A stretch of DNA of 64,000 nt from NCBI RefSeq assembly GCF_018139145.2, contig NC_059471.1:206479494-206543493 (forward strand), written 5' to 3'. The notes under the pieces were generated by a model. That model saw only the letters and a program-made list of their open reading frames with translations. It searched no databases and was not told the origin of the DNA. The stretch's first letter is position 1; every line of letters begins with the position of its first letter. This DNA is from Gymnogyps californianus. Taxonomy: Eukaryota > Chordata > Aves > Accipitriformes > Cathartidae. Below, piece by piece: positions 35,926 through 47,643 of the stretch. A program made the translations under genes and the position numbers.

Positions 35926-36272
35926 GGCAGCCGCGGCGGCCGGGACCCTGCCTGTGCGTGGATGTACTAGTTGTAGAGAAACTGGCAGCGGGGAGGGAGG
36001 AGGGAGGGGACGGCGGCGGCGGGGGGAGGAGGCGGAGGAGGGGTGTCGGTGTCGGTGCCGGAGCGAGGCGGGCGCTGCCTCGCCGCTCCCGCCTCGCCTG
36101 ACCCGGTAGTGAAGGCCGAGAGAGAGGCTGCCTGGCACGGCCGGCAGAAGGCGGAGAGCGGCCCGGGCGGGCGGGGGGGGCAGTGAAGGCACCCGGCGGG
36201 CAGGCGGGGAGAGCGGCGACCACCGGCCCGGCCCACCCCCCCCGCCCCGTCCATCCCGCCGCCCGGCCCCGG

Positions 36273-36286
36273 CCGAGAGGGGGCGC
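36273..36286 (+). promoter_or_regulatory. CTCF-like motif in the MAGI2 CpG island
   Basis: CCGAGAGGGGGCGC keeps the AGGGGGCGC core of a CTCF site with mismatches at positions 3-5. Oriented rightward, toward the two leftward motifs at 50.5 and 53.2 kb. In a GC-rich island such matches also arise by chance. Confidence 0.3.
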
Positions 36287-36294
36287 CCGCGGGC

Positions 36295-36304
36295 AAGATG
36301 GCGC
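36295..36304 (+). promoter_or_regulatory. YY1-like motif AAGATGGCGC
   Basis: AAGATGGCG is the core YY1 site commonly found just downstream of start sites of CpG-island promoters, usually in the sense orientation. Here it is oriented along the plus strand, away from MAGI2, which would suit a divergent transcript starting slightly below it. It is a single motif, so the assignment is only suggestive. Confidence 0.45.
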
Positions 36305-36748
36305 GGGGAGCCCCGGCCGCGGCCGCCCCTCGCTGGCCCCCGGGCGCCTCCCGGCCGGCCTCCCCCGCCGCCGGGGCAGGCTGAGCCCCCCGCCGTGCGC
36401 CGCGGCGGGGTGATCCGGCGGCGTCCTGAGCGTGTGCCGGATGGCGCCCGCGTCGGTGGTGTGCTGGAGTTTGGGAAGTCTGCCCGAGGCGGAGAGGAAG
36501 AGGGATGCTGTGGTCCAGTGGTTCTGCTCACGGCGGGGAAGGAGCCAGCGACAGAGGGGCTTCGAGTTGCGGCCAGAAGGACAAATGACAGCCGCTCGCT
36601 TCGAGCGTCTCGATGTGATGAATGTTTGCAGAGTGGTTTCCCTCCATTCGGAGGTTTCACACTTCAGTTTATTGAGTTGTACGTGGGCATAATTTTTAAT
36701 ACTGGTTACTGTGGCCACAGGAGACAGGAGCTAATAGGTCAGATGGGT

Positions 36749-36771
36749 GTTATACCTGAAGAAGGTATAAC
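36749..36771. repeat. 9-bp inverted repeat with 5-base loop
   Basis: Perfect arms GTTATACCT and AGGTATAAC flank the loop GAAGA just outside the upstream edge of the CpG island. It resembles a short cruciform or RNA hairpin; the dyad could also be a dimeric protein site. Confidence 0.75.
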
Positions 36772-39700
36772 GAAGAGAGGGGTGGCAGTTTTTTATATAA
36801 AATCTACTTACCGTCGCCCAACAGATGTTCACCACCATCACTCAGGTTGCCGTCTGCTCCTTGGCCTTAAACCCCAAATGACCTTAGTGGCCAAAGACCG
36901 ACATTTCCAACCTCCAGAGATTTGCTCTGCCCAAGCACTGGGATGGATTTTGATCAGCAGGTGATACTGTAACCCACTCCTCCTGTGGGCTCTCCCTTTA
37001 ATTAGTTCTGTCATATGCCTAACGTGTGAGAGCAGTGGAGTGTAGCAGTTGGCATGTCTTTCTCAGAAGCTTGCCTTGCCTAAAAAAATAGTTTGCATCT
37101 GAAGCGGAGATTGACAAAGTACAGGCAGAGCAACCTCCTGACTTTAAGAAGCATAGTTTTTGTGCCTGCAGGATATAGGAGAGCAGGATACGTGAATGCA
37201 GGGGTCTGCAGACAGGGTACTGAATGGGGGAAGGCGGGAGAAATGTAGCATGTGTTACAGCACGTGATTTAAAGCTGGTCAGATATTTTTAAAATTTCAA
37301 TTAAAGCCACTCCGCAATGAAATTTTCCACAAATTGTATTGCTGTTTTCCCTCCAGGTTCCTATGGAAACAGGCCTTTATGCGATCATGCTTGGCTGTGT
37401 CTCCTTTACTTCTCCAATAACTTTTGAAGCTGTTGGGCAGTTTCACCCAAGTCTATCTCAAATATAATTAAGTTATTTCATGAAAATAGGCAGCTGGGTA
37501 GGGCTGAGAGATCCTGTACATGTCCCAAAGGCTGTAACATGAACTTGCCTCTTATTAAATAGTGATTCACATGGTTGAGAGACCATATAAATGTCTTGGT
37601 AATGAGAAAAGTTTCAATTACAGCTCATTATCAGCCTCAGTATAAGTCTGTGGGAAACCAGGGTTCTTCAGTTCATGTTCTCCCAGAATTACTTGTTTAA
37701 CGTCCTCGTGCACTCAGAGGTGGAATAGGCACATGCAGAGGGGAAGAAAGCAATGAGAAATTACTAAAGTCTGTATCCTGCAAGTCATTTCACCTGCTTC
37801 GCTGCGTGGGCCTGGCCAGTGGTCCAAAGCTCTGTATGTGAGGGGCTTCACAAAAGTGGGATTAAAGAATAAAAAAAAAACCCAAAACCAAGACCCCACA
37901 AAGCTGGAAATAAGAGATCCATAAGCACAGAGAGCTGAAGACGGGAGGGGAACTGGAAAGGTACTTTCACTGGAAGGTACTAAGAGGTTTTCACTGGTGG
38001 GACAAGGAGTACAGTAATGGTCTTCTTTTTCCAAAGACCATCAGGAGTGTCCTGCTGCCACTAGGAGCAGGGTCTCTGGTCTGGACAGAAATGGGCTAAG
38101 ACACTTGGAAAAAGAGCAAGAGAGTCGGTAGGTTTGTTTCTCTCTGTAGCCCTGCCCTTGCATTTTGTCTTGCTTTTTAGTTCAGAAGTGTGGTAGGAAG
38201 CGAATGGTTAAAAAGAGGAATTACAAGACATCATAACATCTTGTTATCCTTCAGTTTCCCAAATGTTTCCACAGTCACTTCTTTGCTGAGTCCTCTGCTT
38301 TGCTAAAGCCCACTCTACTAAAGTGGTTGTCATTTCTTAATTTAGAGTTTATAGTCATTCTGCTAGTATAGTATTGCAGTTGTTGATTTGTCTGATAATT
38401 AAAAGTAAATTTCCAACTAACTCCATGTTCACCACAATATATGTACAACACTAGGACATCTGCCAAAAATGCAGCTTTTAAGAAATAATGTCAGGAAATA
38501 TTTGAAATATTCCTAGAAGATGGGGGAAGGGAGTCCTGGGGGTGTTATTTTCCTGTTTTTTAGGGGTCTCCAATAATTTATTGATCAGAATTTTTTAAGA
38601 GCTCATACCCATTTTAAGTCAGACGACATTAACACTAGGTAAGAGGTAGATGCCTTGCCAAGTAAGTGGTGGCACTAACTCCCATTTTAAAGGGCCTACA
38701 AGTCAGAGCATTTCTGATTTAACACGTTATGGACAAATCAAGCTGAATGAACTCTTCATTTCTAACTGTTTTAGACAGTTGTATTCGTCTGAAATAATAC
38801 CATGTAGAGCTGATGAAAGTGGTGGTCCAGTTGCGTTAACTTTGCCTTCTGAAGGTGGGCAGCAATATGAGCCAGGCCCCAGCACAGGCATCCGCAGTTT
38901 GGCAGAGAGGTGAGGGGCAGACGGAAGGAGCCTTAGCAGTTTCCCCAAAACAGAGCTGCAGGTTAATTGATCTTCATACCAGGAAAGGATGGCAGTTGTC
39001 AGGTTCAGAGACGAACAAAAGTTGGTGAGTGGAATGGCAGGTCATACCTGTTAAGATCAGGAGAGAGTGAAGGATATTGTAATTAAAGGATGACTGAGGG
39101 ATGCGGTATTTCTCTGCAGCATTCTTTTATAGGGGGCATAAGTTTTTAGAGTTTGGGGTTGACTCTGTATGGATAAAGTCTTGCCATTGTATCATCCCTG
39201 GTTTATGTTCTTGGGGTCTAGGGCAGTAATGACACTAATGGAAAATGCATAGTTTGCTTTGGTCCTCTATTTGAAAATATATTCTGAGGAAATTAAACCT
39301 CATATAAGGTCCTTCTGCAGCAGCTACACTCTTTCAGATAACTTTGTTTCATTTTTACAGTGATAGAGGGGTAGCTGTAAAACAAGATTATCCTTGTCAC
39401 CGACAGAGCAAGTGTCCCAGTGTGTGGCTGAGGGGGCGAGTTTGTAGATTTTCTTCCTGGCCCCTGAAGAGCCTGAAAAAGACTTTGTGACTTGCCAAGA
39501 TCTTTCTGTTAGTCCCTGCTGTTGGGTTGCATCCCAGGAGGGCATGAACTGGTCCTGAGTGAAAATGTAAGGGTATCAAACACAAGGGATTTCCTATGGG
39601 TAAAAGTAACAACAGCACATAATGAAACACATTCACCAAACGCAACACAAATGCCTTTTATTGTTCCTTTAAATCTGAGCCTATAAACACAGGAACCAGT

Positions 39701-40511
39701 AAGTCACAGTACTTTTGGGAGTAAAGTTGAGCACATGAGTAAGCTGAAGTGTGAGACTTCAGTAAATAAATGTATTTTGTAGCTGGAAGGTAATCCTTCC
39801 TACTGTAACACTACAGATGCAGTAAAAAAGTAACTGAATTCTGTCTATTTTCAGTATGCCACGTTTTTGGATAAGTGAATTCCTCAAATAGAAAATGATG
39901 TATTGCATGTGCCAAAGGGGAAAAAAAGAAAATGCATCCATTACCTACTATTACTTATGCAGGAATGGAGTTCTCTACCTTGTGATTGTGTTTGTAACAT
40001 TGGACTTGAACTCAGAAGATGTTAAATTTCCTTCTTCGGCACATGCTTCCTGTGTGACTGGATGCTAACTACACGACATTGCCATCTCTTACTTTTTCCA
40101 TTTTAGTCTGGGCACAATTCCTCTTTTCTCTCACAGTTTTCTATTTAGCTGGTGAGCTACCTGACAGCCTTATTCTTACATGAGGCTTCTCAACACTACA
40201 ACCAACTCCACCACAGCACATATGTTCATCTAGGACTTGAAATCCAAATTCACATTGCCTAAGCTTTTAGTTACCTGAAAGGTTGTAATAGCTGATCTTC
40301 CCACCAGTGGAGCTCCAGAGTGTCTTAACTGATTTCACTGTCTTCTGCTTGGAGTTTTAAATGTTCTCCTTGGGATTCTAAGAAGATTCTAAGCAAGACA
40401 GTCCTTTCTTTGGATAAAAACTGCTAACTCCTAGCCTTTACAGTTGCAAATTTCACCAAAAAGTCACTAAAAGTTTATTACAATATTTACTACTGCCACT
40501 CGTGTCTTCTG

Positions 40512-40548
40512 TGAGCCTAGTTTTACTAGTATGAGCCTAGTATTATTA
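40512..40548. repeat. 20-bp imperfect tandem duplication
   Basis: TGAGCCTAGTTTTACTAGTA is followed directly by TGAGCCTAGTATTATTACTA, with a few mismatches. Confidence 0.75.
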
Positions 40549-41139
40549 CTAATACAATCTTTTCCAATTTTCTGGCTTCAGATTTTGAGAACTTTTGCTT
40601 CAGAAAGGCTAAAACCTCAGGCTGTTTATCTAAAACCTCTTTTCCCAAGTCCTCCAAATTCTGAAAGCTTTGATAAAAAATACCTGTTTTATTGTACTAC
40701 AAAGCCAAAGAAGAAATTATTTTTTTTTGTTAAGTCTTAGACCAAAACCTTCCATAGTTTTGGCCATCAGTGCTTCAAAATAATCTGTTATTTAATTGTA
40801 GACTTCAAAACTTTGTAAAACATATATCTGGGTAGAATGGAAAGTAATGGGAAATACTCTGCTTTCTCAACCCATTAGAGGATTTCTGTTGTGCCAATAC
40901 CTCTTGCAGAGGGCAAATCTGATCACTTCTGGATGTGAAGAAAATAGTCTCCATGCCCGTACTGAAAAATAAAAGCAGCCTGTGGGAGTGAAGGAAAAGT
41001 TAAAGAGAGGAGTTCATCTAAATAGTATATTTTACAATGAGTTTGTAAGATTGCAGGAGACATTTTGTTCTCTCCTGATCATCTCTGTATTGGTGTTTGT
41101 TCTAAATGTGATCTTTTCCAGTTTCCTTTCTCTTTTCTT

Positions 41140-41202
41140 ATGAAACCTCGTAATTATATACTTCCTGTGCTGCTCTTGCTAGCTGCTCATGAGTTGATTA
41201 AG
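41140..41202 (+). other. short signal-peptide-like frame before a strong donor (hypothetical)
   Basis: Twenty-one codons starting MKPRNYILPVLLLLAAHELI have a basic start and a hydrophobic core like a signal peptide. They end exactly at AAG|GTGAGA. The ATG context is poor (C at -3). There is no supporting partner exon, so this is a weak candidate for a divergent transcript's first exon. Confidence 0.15.
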
Positions 41203-44200
41203 GTGAGATATAGAAAACTTGTTGGAGGTCAGAAACTTCCCCAGGGACAAAGATCTGGGAGACAGGCTGTCAAAATAAATTTGGTAAGAGCCATTAAAAT
41301 AAACAAATGATGGCCTCTTTCCACAGAAATGCAAGTTTAAATTGCATCCCGGTAAATACCCACACTAGGAGACAGAATAAGACAGACACAAAACCACACA
41401 GGATACCCTATCAGAAAATAATCCTTTAAATTTGGCCTGACACTAGAAAGGTAGCAAACCTACAAATATCTCTTACTCTTGTGAATGGAAAGAGAAGTGT
41501 GACACTTGCACAGTGAATTATTGCTGCTGGGGTCCTTGCAGCACACAGGGCTGTGGTGGCTGGGATTCTGAAAAACACCAAATGAAGTGGCCGGATAGCT
41601 GACTGGGTTTGGAATGACGACTTCTCCACCGCCATGGCACCAGTTTGTGCACTCGCTAGCTTAAATTATCCTGTACCCACTGGTAAGCCTCATCGGATAG
41701 CACTAGGGTATTACTGCATTGAATAATGTGGATTAGGCTGTATCTTTCACTGAATTTGAATTTCTAGTATCTTCATTTCCCATTACAATGTTTAGTATTC
41801 AGTGATTTATCTGACCATTAAAATATCTATAAAAATTTAGTTATTGCTCTTATATGATGATATCTTAGATTAACAAACTACAAAAGACCTATTCTCTGAA
41901 TTCTTTTTTCCCTGTTGCGTTTTCATTTCCCTTGGATTAGACCGAAATGAGACTTTCCTCTTTCATGTCTATAATCAGTTTCATTTTACGTTTCGTATGA
42001 ACTAACAGTGCTGCTGAGATTGATCTCACAGCGTAGCTGGGAAAGAAGATGAATATTTTATGAACTTACAAAAGATAAAATGAAAGCGTATGATTCTAGG
42101 GATGTATTGTTCATGTTCCACGTAAAATTGTGACAGCATGTCCATTCAGAACCTTATTTGCACATCTCTCTCATCTCTTTGAGAGGAATCACTTTTCCAT
42201 GTCAAAATTATTGCGCTTAATGTGATTGCAAAGACTTTTTGTCACGAAAATTAACAAATACTTCTGAAGTTAGGATGGAAATTTGTAAAAGCTTACATGT
42301 TTTGTAGATACATTTCCATAAATATTAAAGCATGGTGCAGTGAGGAGTTTAGAGAAAACGGCTCTGAAATAATACCTGAACAAATTCGCCCAATGCTTGT
42401 CACTGCTCAGAGGCCGAGCATGAGCAAAACTGTATAGGAAAGACTTACACCTCAGTCAATTTAGCGCTTCAGTGCAAGTGGTGCCGAAGCACTGAACTGG
42501 CCAAATTCTCAACTTTTTTACCTTAGTAAGCCTGAAGCTTTAGAGCACTTAGTTGGGTGAGGATGATGTCTTATTTCCATTGCTCTACCAAGCTTTTAAA
42601 TTCAGCAGAGTTGCTGACTTGTGCTGACCCATGGCAGCTGGAGGGACAGGGCATCCCCTGCCCGGTCAGAGGGTGCTGAGGACCAGAATCCAGCTAGTCT
42701 CGACTCCCTGCTATGGATGCTTTTCACAACTGCAAAAACATTCTGATTGCTTCCAAAAGCTGGTTGTATTGAAAGATTATCTAGTGATGGATGCATGTTT
42801 AGGTAAAAGTATCGTCACACTGAGGTTATTGGCAAAAATGTTTTTGAATTAGCAGGGCTTACATTCCAGAGTGATATATAAATACTCCAAAACCTTGAAT
42901 ACTAGGGTAAATGTAGAGGCTGATAACCCCTTCTCTTTGCCCTACACCCAGAGCGTGTGTGCTCCAGATGATGTGGCATAAAGGCATTTGTGCCTTATTT
43001 GTGCATATGCATAGCGTCCTCATAAAAACTCATCACCGAGGTTTTATTCAATTTCATTTATATAGTTCTGGAATTGGTGCATGCATGCTTAAAAGCACAT
43101 GATGGGCTTTGCTTTGAATTGGGATGATAAACAAAAGTGCATTGAAGGAGGCTGAATTACGTTATTGTGCAGTTTTGGCGTTACTCTCAGAATATGGCTT
43201 CATGCTCAGTCGTGCTAATGGTTGTACATTAGACTCAATAAGAACATCTCTGCACAGGTGCTTCCACAATAGCAGTTCACAGAATAGGACTTCACTGTAT
43301 TGCCAGGTCACTGATGCTGAAGGTCTGTTCTCAGATGACTTTTTCAGAAAAAAAGAAGCTTCAGCTGATATAAAGACCTAAATCTACTGATTTGAAGACA
43401 GAAGACTCAATCAAGATTTCAATTCAAGATTTTTGCTCCTGTAAATTGTAGATCAAGTCCACAGTCTCCAGGAATGTTTGAGGCTTGACCACAGAACCCC
43501 AGCTTATCCTGGGGAAAACTCTCAGATAGGCACTTGCACTGAATTTGAAGAAAGAAGTGTGCCCCACCCTCATGAAGCAAGACAGGCACAATTTAGTTCT
43601 TACTGCGCTCAGCTGAGAGATTTGTGTTGAACACATAGAATATAAAAATAGATAAAAAAAGTTTCAAAAGTCAAATTATTCTGATTTTGTCTTTGGAAAT
43701 GTATTTGCTTGTGCTGGGAGGAAAAGATACTGTACTTTATCATTGCCTTGTTATATGATAGCTGGAAATGAAAGAAATACTGTGTTTGCTAGACTGGCAT
43801 AGGTGTTGAATTTTTTATCACTATTCAAAGGGAAAAAGGTTCTTACTAACTGACTGTGTAGCTAGAAACACACATGCAAAAGAAACACTGCATAAGCAAT
43901 TAGATTATTTTGGAAATTTCTTGCAGATTATTTAATTAATCTGAGATACTTCATTCAAGGACAAGCATGTTGGTTTTCTTCTACCTAAATAATGTTGGAG
44001 CTCTCATAACCTTCATACCATGATGGTATTTTGTTCTCATAAGGATTCTTTATTTGCAAGTCTTGTTCTTTCTTGTCATAGCCAGGGTCTGGGTTGCTGT
44101 GTCTGAAGACAGTAACACTTACTCTTTTGTCCCTTTCAGCTAATGATGTATGAATTGGTGCCTCCAATCCACAGTTCTGCTGCTGCAACATGATGTCCTT

Positions 44201-44649
44201 CACTCCATTGTTTTTCACCCCAAAGTGAATAATGAGGTAGTGGAATAAGCATGAACATACCATCAGGTAAATAAAGAGGCTAACACCACGTGTTGAGATT
44301 TTAAAATGAGTATTTTAATAGGGTGGAGAGGAAGAGGGAAAGAACTACTGTCATCAGAAAGAACTTTAAAAAGAATCAAATTACTTCCCCAAGACATTGT
44401 GGTACATATTGATTTGGGATGTGTCTTGTTTTCACTTTAGCCTTCAAATTGAATGATCGAGGCAGATACCGTTACTTGCATTTCTCATAGGACTTCTACT
44501 ATCACCGTGAGCTTTGTGCTATGCAATTACATCATAAGAGATGGTTTATGCTCTGAACGGATTATAATCCAGATGTCATGGGTAATATGGGTAAAAGCAG
44601 GCAGGATCACGTAGCTCCAAGATCACTTTCTGAGCATATAACAGACGTT

Positions 44650-44843
44650 GAGGGTGTTTGAACACTAGAACAGGTTGTGCAGAGAGGCTGTGGAGTCTCC
44701 ATCTTTGCAGGCACTTAAAACCCAACGGGACTCAGCCCTGAGCAACCTGCTCTACTTGACCCTGCTCTGAGCATGGGGTTGGACTAGGTGATCTCCAGAT
44801 GTCCTGTCCAACCTCAACAATTCAGTGATTCCGTGTGATTGTG
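44650..44843 (+). mobile_element. older, diverged CR1 3' tail fragment
   Basis: Recognisable CR1 end blocks are GAACAGGTT-type at the left (here AGAACAGGTTGTGCAGAGAG), GGTTGGACTAGGTGATCTCC, CCTGTCCAACCTCAACAATT and a decayed tail TTCAGTGATTCCGTGTGATT. It is more diverged than the other two copies and belongs to a different CR1 subfamily (GTTGGACTAGATGATCTCC type). Confidence 0.9.
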
Positions 44844-46924
44844 TTAGGAGCAGAGTCAACCAGACCTAAGTCTCTGGAGTCTTACGACATAACTGTTCAT
44901 TGAACCACATCATCTTTGCCAGAAAGTTGTACAAAACCTATATTGTTATGGATGGAGACCAGTTCTGCAGTTATTAGGTTGAGTAGTACTTCTTCATACC
45001 AATCGTCCCATTGACTTATATATTAAATTGACTTCTGAGCACCTCTTGACCTGAAGGTTAAGCTGTTAATATGCAATTCAATTTAAAAATTAATTGGCAC
45101 TATTAAGACACTTCTTCCAAACCCAGATTAATATCCCTCTTAATTTCCAGACGTAGGAGCCCTGAATGAATTAATAATGTATTAACTGGGTTAATATATT
45201 GGCATTCTCAGAGTAGTAAATGGGTGCAACTGGTATTAGTTCAACTGGTCTCAGATTGGAACTGATCTCTCCCACTGATGAGAGAAAATGGCAAATTATT
45301 CATTTGACAGGATTTTGTCTCTTGTGGGATACACTTTAGAAAGGAGTGCTGGAAATAGACTAAAATGTTCCATCATCCTACACAGATAAACTAATAATGA
45401 ATTATTTTTTTTACTTCTTTACAGGAGGTCTCAGTAGGTGAAACCAAATTTTCAGTGGGCCCCACATAGTGCTGCATTTAATGTCTGACTTAAATGTCAT
45501 GAATGAATTTTTACACGTCAGTGGAAAAAATTTTCTGCCCTCACTGCTTGCACTTAAAAAATGAGTGCTGCATTGGGAGCTGTTTTCCTGCACTATTGGT
45601 ACGAGAAAAAGAGTGACCTACTCAATTAACAATATTATTTTCTGAAGTACTTCAGTGTTTTCCTGATATCACTCCTTCAGTTTTGGTATTTAGTAACCTC
45701 AGGATGCTCTTCTCTCAAAAAATACACAGGTTTCCACCTGCAGATTTTGTGTATGCACTGATCTTTCTAAAGCACATCTGAACACTGTCATACCTTGGCT
45801 CCTACTAAGTCCATCAGTCTTAGAGTTGCCTTCAAAAGAAACAAAGTTAGTCAGATTTTTTTTTTAATCTTTTTTTGTATATGAAAAAATACTGAAAGTT
45901 ATTGCTTTTGGATTGTACTGTTTCAAAATCTAGAAGACATTCATTTTTAAACTAATATCTTCTGAAGTTAGCCAGTTCACTTTTAAAAAAATTAAATCCA
46001 CAGCAAACAAAGAATAAGACTAGATTTTTCATGGTATTTTTATTACAGAAAGACTTTCTGAAGAACACGTTTTCAGTCATTGCAAAAGAGTGAGAAGTCC
46101 CCTTGTTTCTTAGACAGCAGTAACCAAACTGATAAGAAATAGGTCAAAGTTGAACCTTTTCAAGGTTGGTTAGGTTTTTATACGTTTAAGGAAAGTAAGT
46201 AAATTTTGTGATTTAGAAATAGCAAGTCTGTTCCAGCCAAAAAGAGCAAGTAAAGTCATTTACACTCCTCCTTCTTGGTGTAAATATGATAGTATTTAAC
46301 TCCATTGAATTGATTTGTGTAACATGTATGTTATAACTAATTATCAAAACAAAGTCTATGTTAATATTAACAGACTCACTTTAATCCTAGTGGGAAAAAG
46401 AGTTAAAAATGAAATTTGAATTTCTGTTCTTAATGATTTATTTTGAACTTCAGTTTTCTACTATATGTGCGTACTTCCCTCAGTTTACCTTTAGTTTGAC
46501 ATTTATGTGTTATCTTTGAGTCGTTATAAGATTAGTTTGTCATTTGAAAAGTGGATGATTTTCTAGGATAATTGCTGGAGATGTAGAAGGCAACATAAAT
46601 TTTTTACTTTCATCTGACAAAGAATGTAACTGCTTACGTTTTTTTGTTCTGAATCACAGACTTTTTTTTTAAGATTCTAGAAATTATGATTCAAGCAGTG
46701 ATTTTAACTGTTAGGAGTGCTTACTTTTTATGAGCTCACTCCTTTTTGCAAAACCATGGCACTTGACAGTGTTTGTTACTACTAGCACTTGGCTTTCTGC
46801 AGTGATCAGAGGACGGTAGTAGGCAGGTGTTACGCTGTGACTACTACTTACCAGGAAAAACTTGCTCCTTATCCTAGCCCTTATTCTTCCATCTGCTTAC
46901 TTCACTCACTGTTGTGTCTGGCTA

Positions 46925-46995
46925 TAATCCAGATTTGTAAACTCTTTTGGGGACTTGGGTTTTTTTATATTCCGTGCTTCTAGACGACTTAACAC
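46925..46995 (+). mobile_element. ancient SINE/L3 tail fragment
   Basis: AGATTTGTAAACTCTTTTGG then GGAC matches the conserved L3/CR1-type tail block (AGATTGTAAGCTCTTTGGGG). Only this end is recognisable. Confidence 0.5.
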
Positions 46996-47615
46996 AGAGA
47001 GCGCAGTAATTATCTGTGCTTGTAAGACTGAAGGGCAAATACTGTACTCTGCAGTCTTGCCTCCTGACTATCAAAACTTAATGAACTATAGGACCGCATT
47101 GTGGCTCCATCCCTGACCATGCAGCTCACTTTTCTTGTAATAGGAATAAACCTCCTTAAGTGTCCCTGTTTGGGTTAACAAATAAAAATTTAAAATAAGG
47201 GATTGGTGTATCTAATACACCAGACTAAATTAGTAAAGAAATTTAGCCGTTTGTCATCACAGTATCTTGGTGTTGGTGAATTGAATTTAGTCGACCCTTT
47301 TTAGCTAAAATAAGAGTATTACAACTATTAACTGTTAACTTAAACTTCTCTTCTAAATTAATCAATGAGCTAATCTTCGGGTAAAAATCAAAGTATAGCT
47401 AATACTTTTTAAAATAACCTGCATTTTTTCAGGTTGTTTGTTTCATTGTTTCACATTTGGTTTTTGGATGTTTTTTCCCAGAAGTATTAACAATTACTGT
47501 AGCCTGTTGTAAAACTGTGATTTATGGCAATGTAAAACAATACAAATGGATTTAGATTCTGAATGCACACATTTTTAAATATGCATTCAACTTTAAACAA
47601 ATAAGCGGTTTCTTT

Positions 47616-47643
47616 ACTTTAGGGGGATAACTTTAGGGGGATA
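47616..47643. repeat. perfect 14-bp tandem duplication
   Basis: ACTTTAGGGGGATA occurs twice, back to back, without mismatch. Probably a recent slippage event. Confidence 0.95.

Larger units (their letters stand above)
35687..36300 (-). promoter_or_regulatory. MAGI2: probable MAGI2 5' UTR and core promoter
   Basis: This is the GC-rich sequence immediately upstream of the MAGI2 ATG. The ATG at 35686 has G at -3 and T at +4, an adequate context. Only two upstream ATGs occur on this strand in the 600 bases, at 36254 and 35925. The second opens a five-codon uORF. The MAGI2 frame itself stays open upstream for 344 codons (to 36718) without an ATG, as expected in GC-rich DNA. The transcription start is not determinable by eye, so the upper limit given is approximate. 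Confidence 0.6.
34860..36660. promoter_or_regulatory. CpG island promoter of MAGI2, probably bidirectional
   Basis: GC content and CpG density rise abruptly near 34860 and fall away near 36660, in otherwise AT-rich surroundings. The island covers the end of intron 1, exon 1, the probable 5' UTR and about 1 kb upstream. No TATA box is seen near the likely start region, which fits a dispersed CpG-island promoter. GC boxes are abundant, for example GGGGCGGGCGGGG at 35796..35808 and CCCGCCCC near 36241. In human this promoter region also gives the head-to-head lncRNA MAGI2-AS3. A divergent plus-strand transcript here is an inference. Confidence 0.9.
36661..44649. other. upstream flank of MAGI2, possible divergent lncRNA territory
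   Basis: Composition becomes AT-rich beyond the CpG island. On the minus strand a donor ACG|GTAAGT occurs at 36811/36810; on the plus strand donor-like sites occur at 38638 (TAG|GTAAGA) and 41202 (AAG|GTGAGA). No protein homology is seen. By synteny with mammals a head-to-head lncRNA could run through here, but I cannot place its exons. Confidence 0.5.

Noticed and set aside
35687..36718. 344-codon in-frame extension upstream of the MAGI2 start
   Set aside because: There is no ATG in it, it is proline/arginine/serine low-complexity, and MAGI2 homology starts exactly at the ATG at 35686. It is the GC-rich leader read through.
36395..36964. 189-codon plus-strand frame leaving the CpG island
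   Set aside because: It begins at GTG, not ATG, is basic and low-complexity at first, and shows no recognisable domain. GC-rich DNA is poor in stops, so the length is not surprising.
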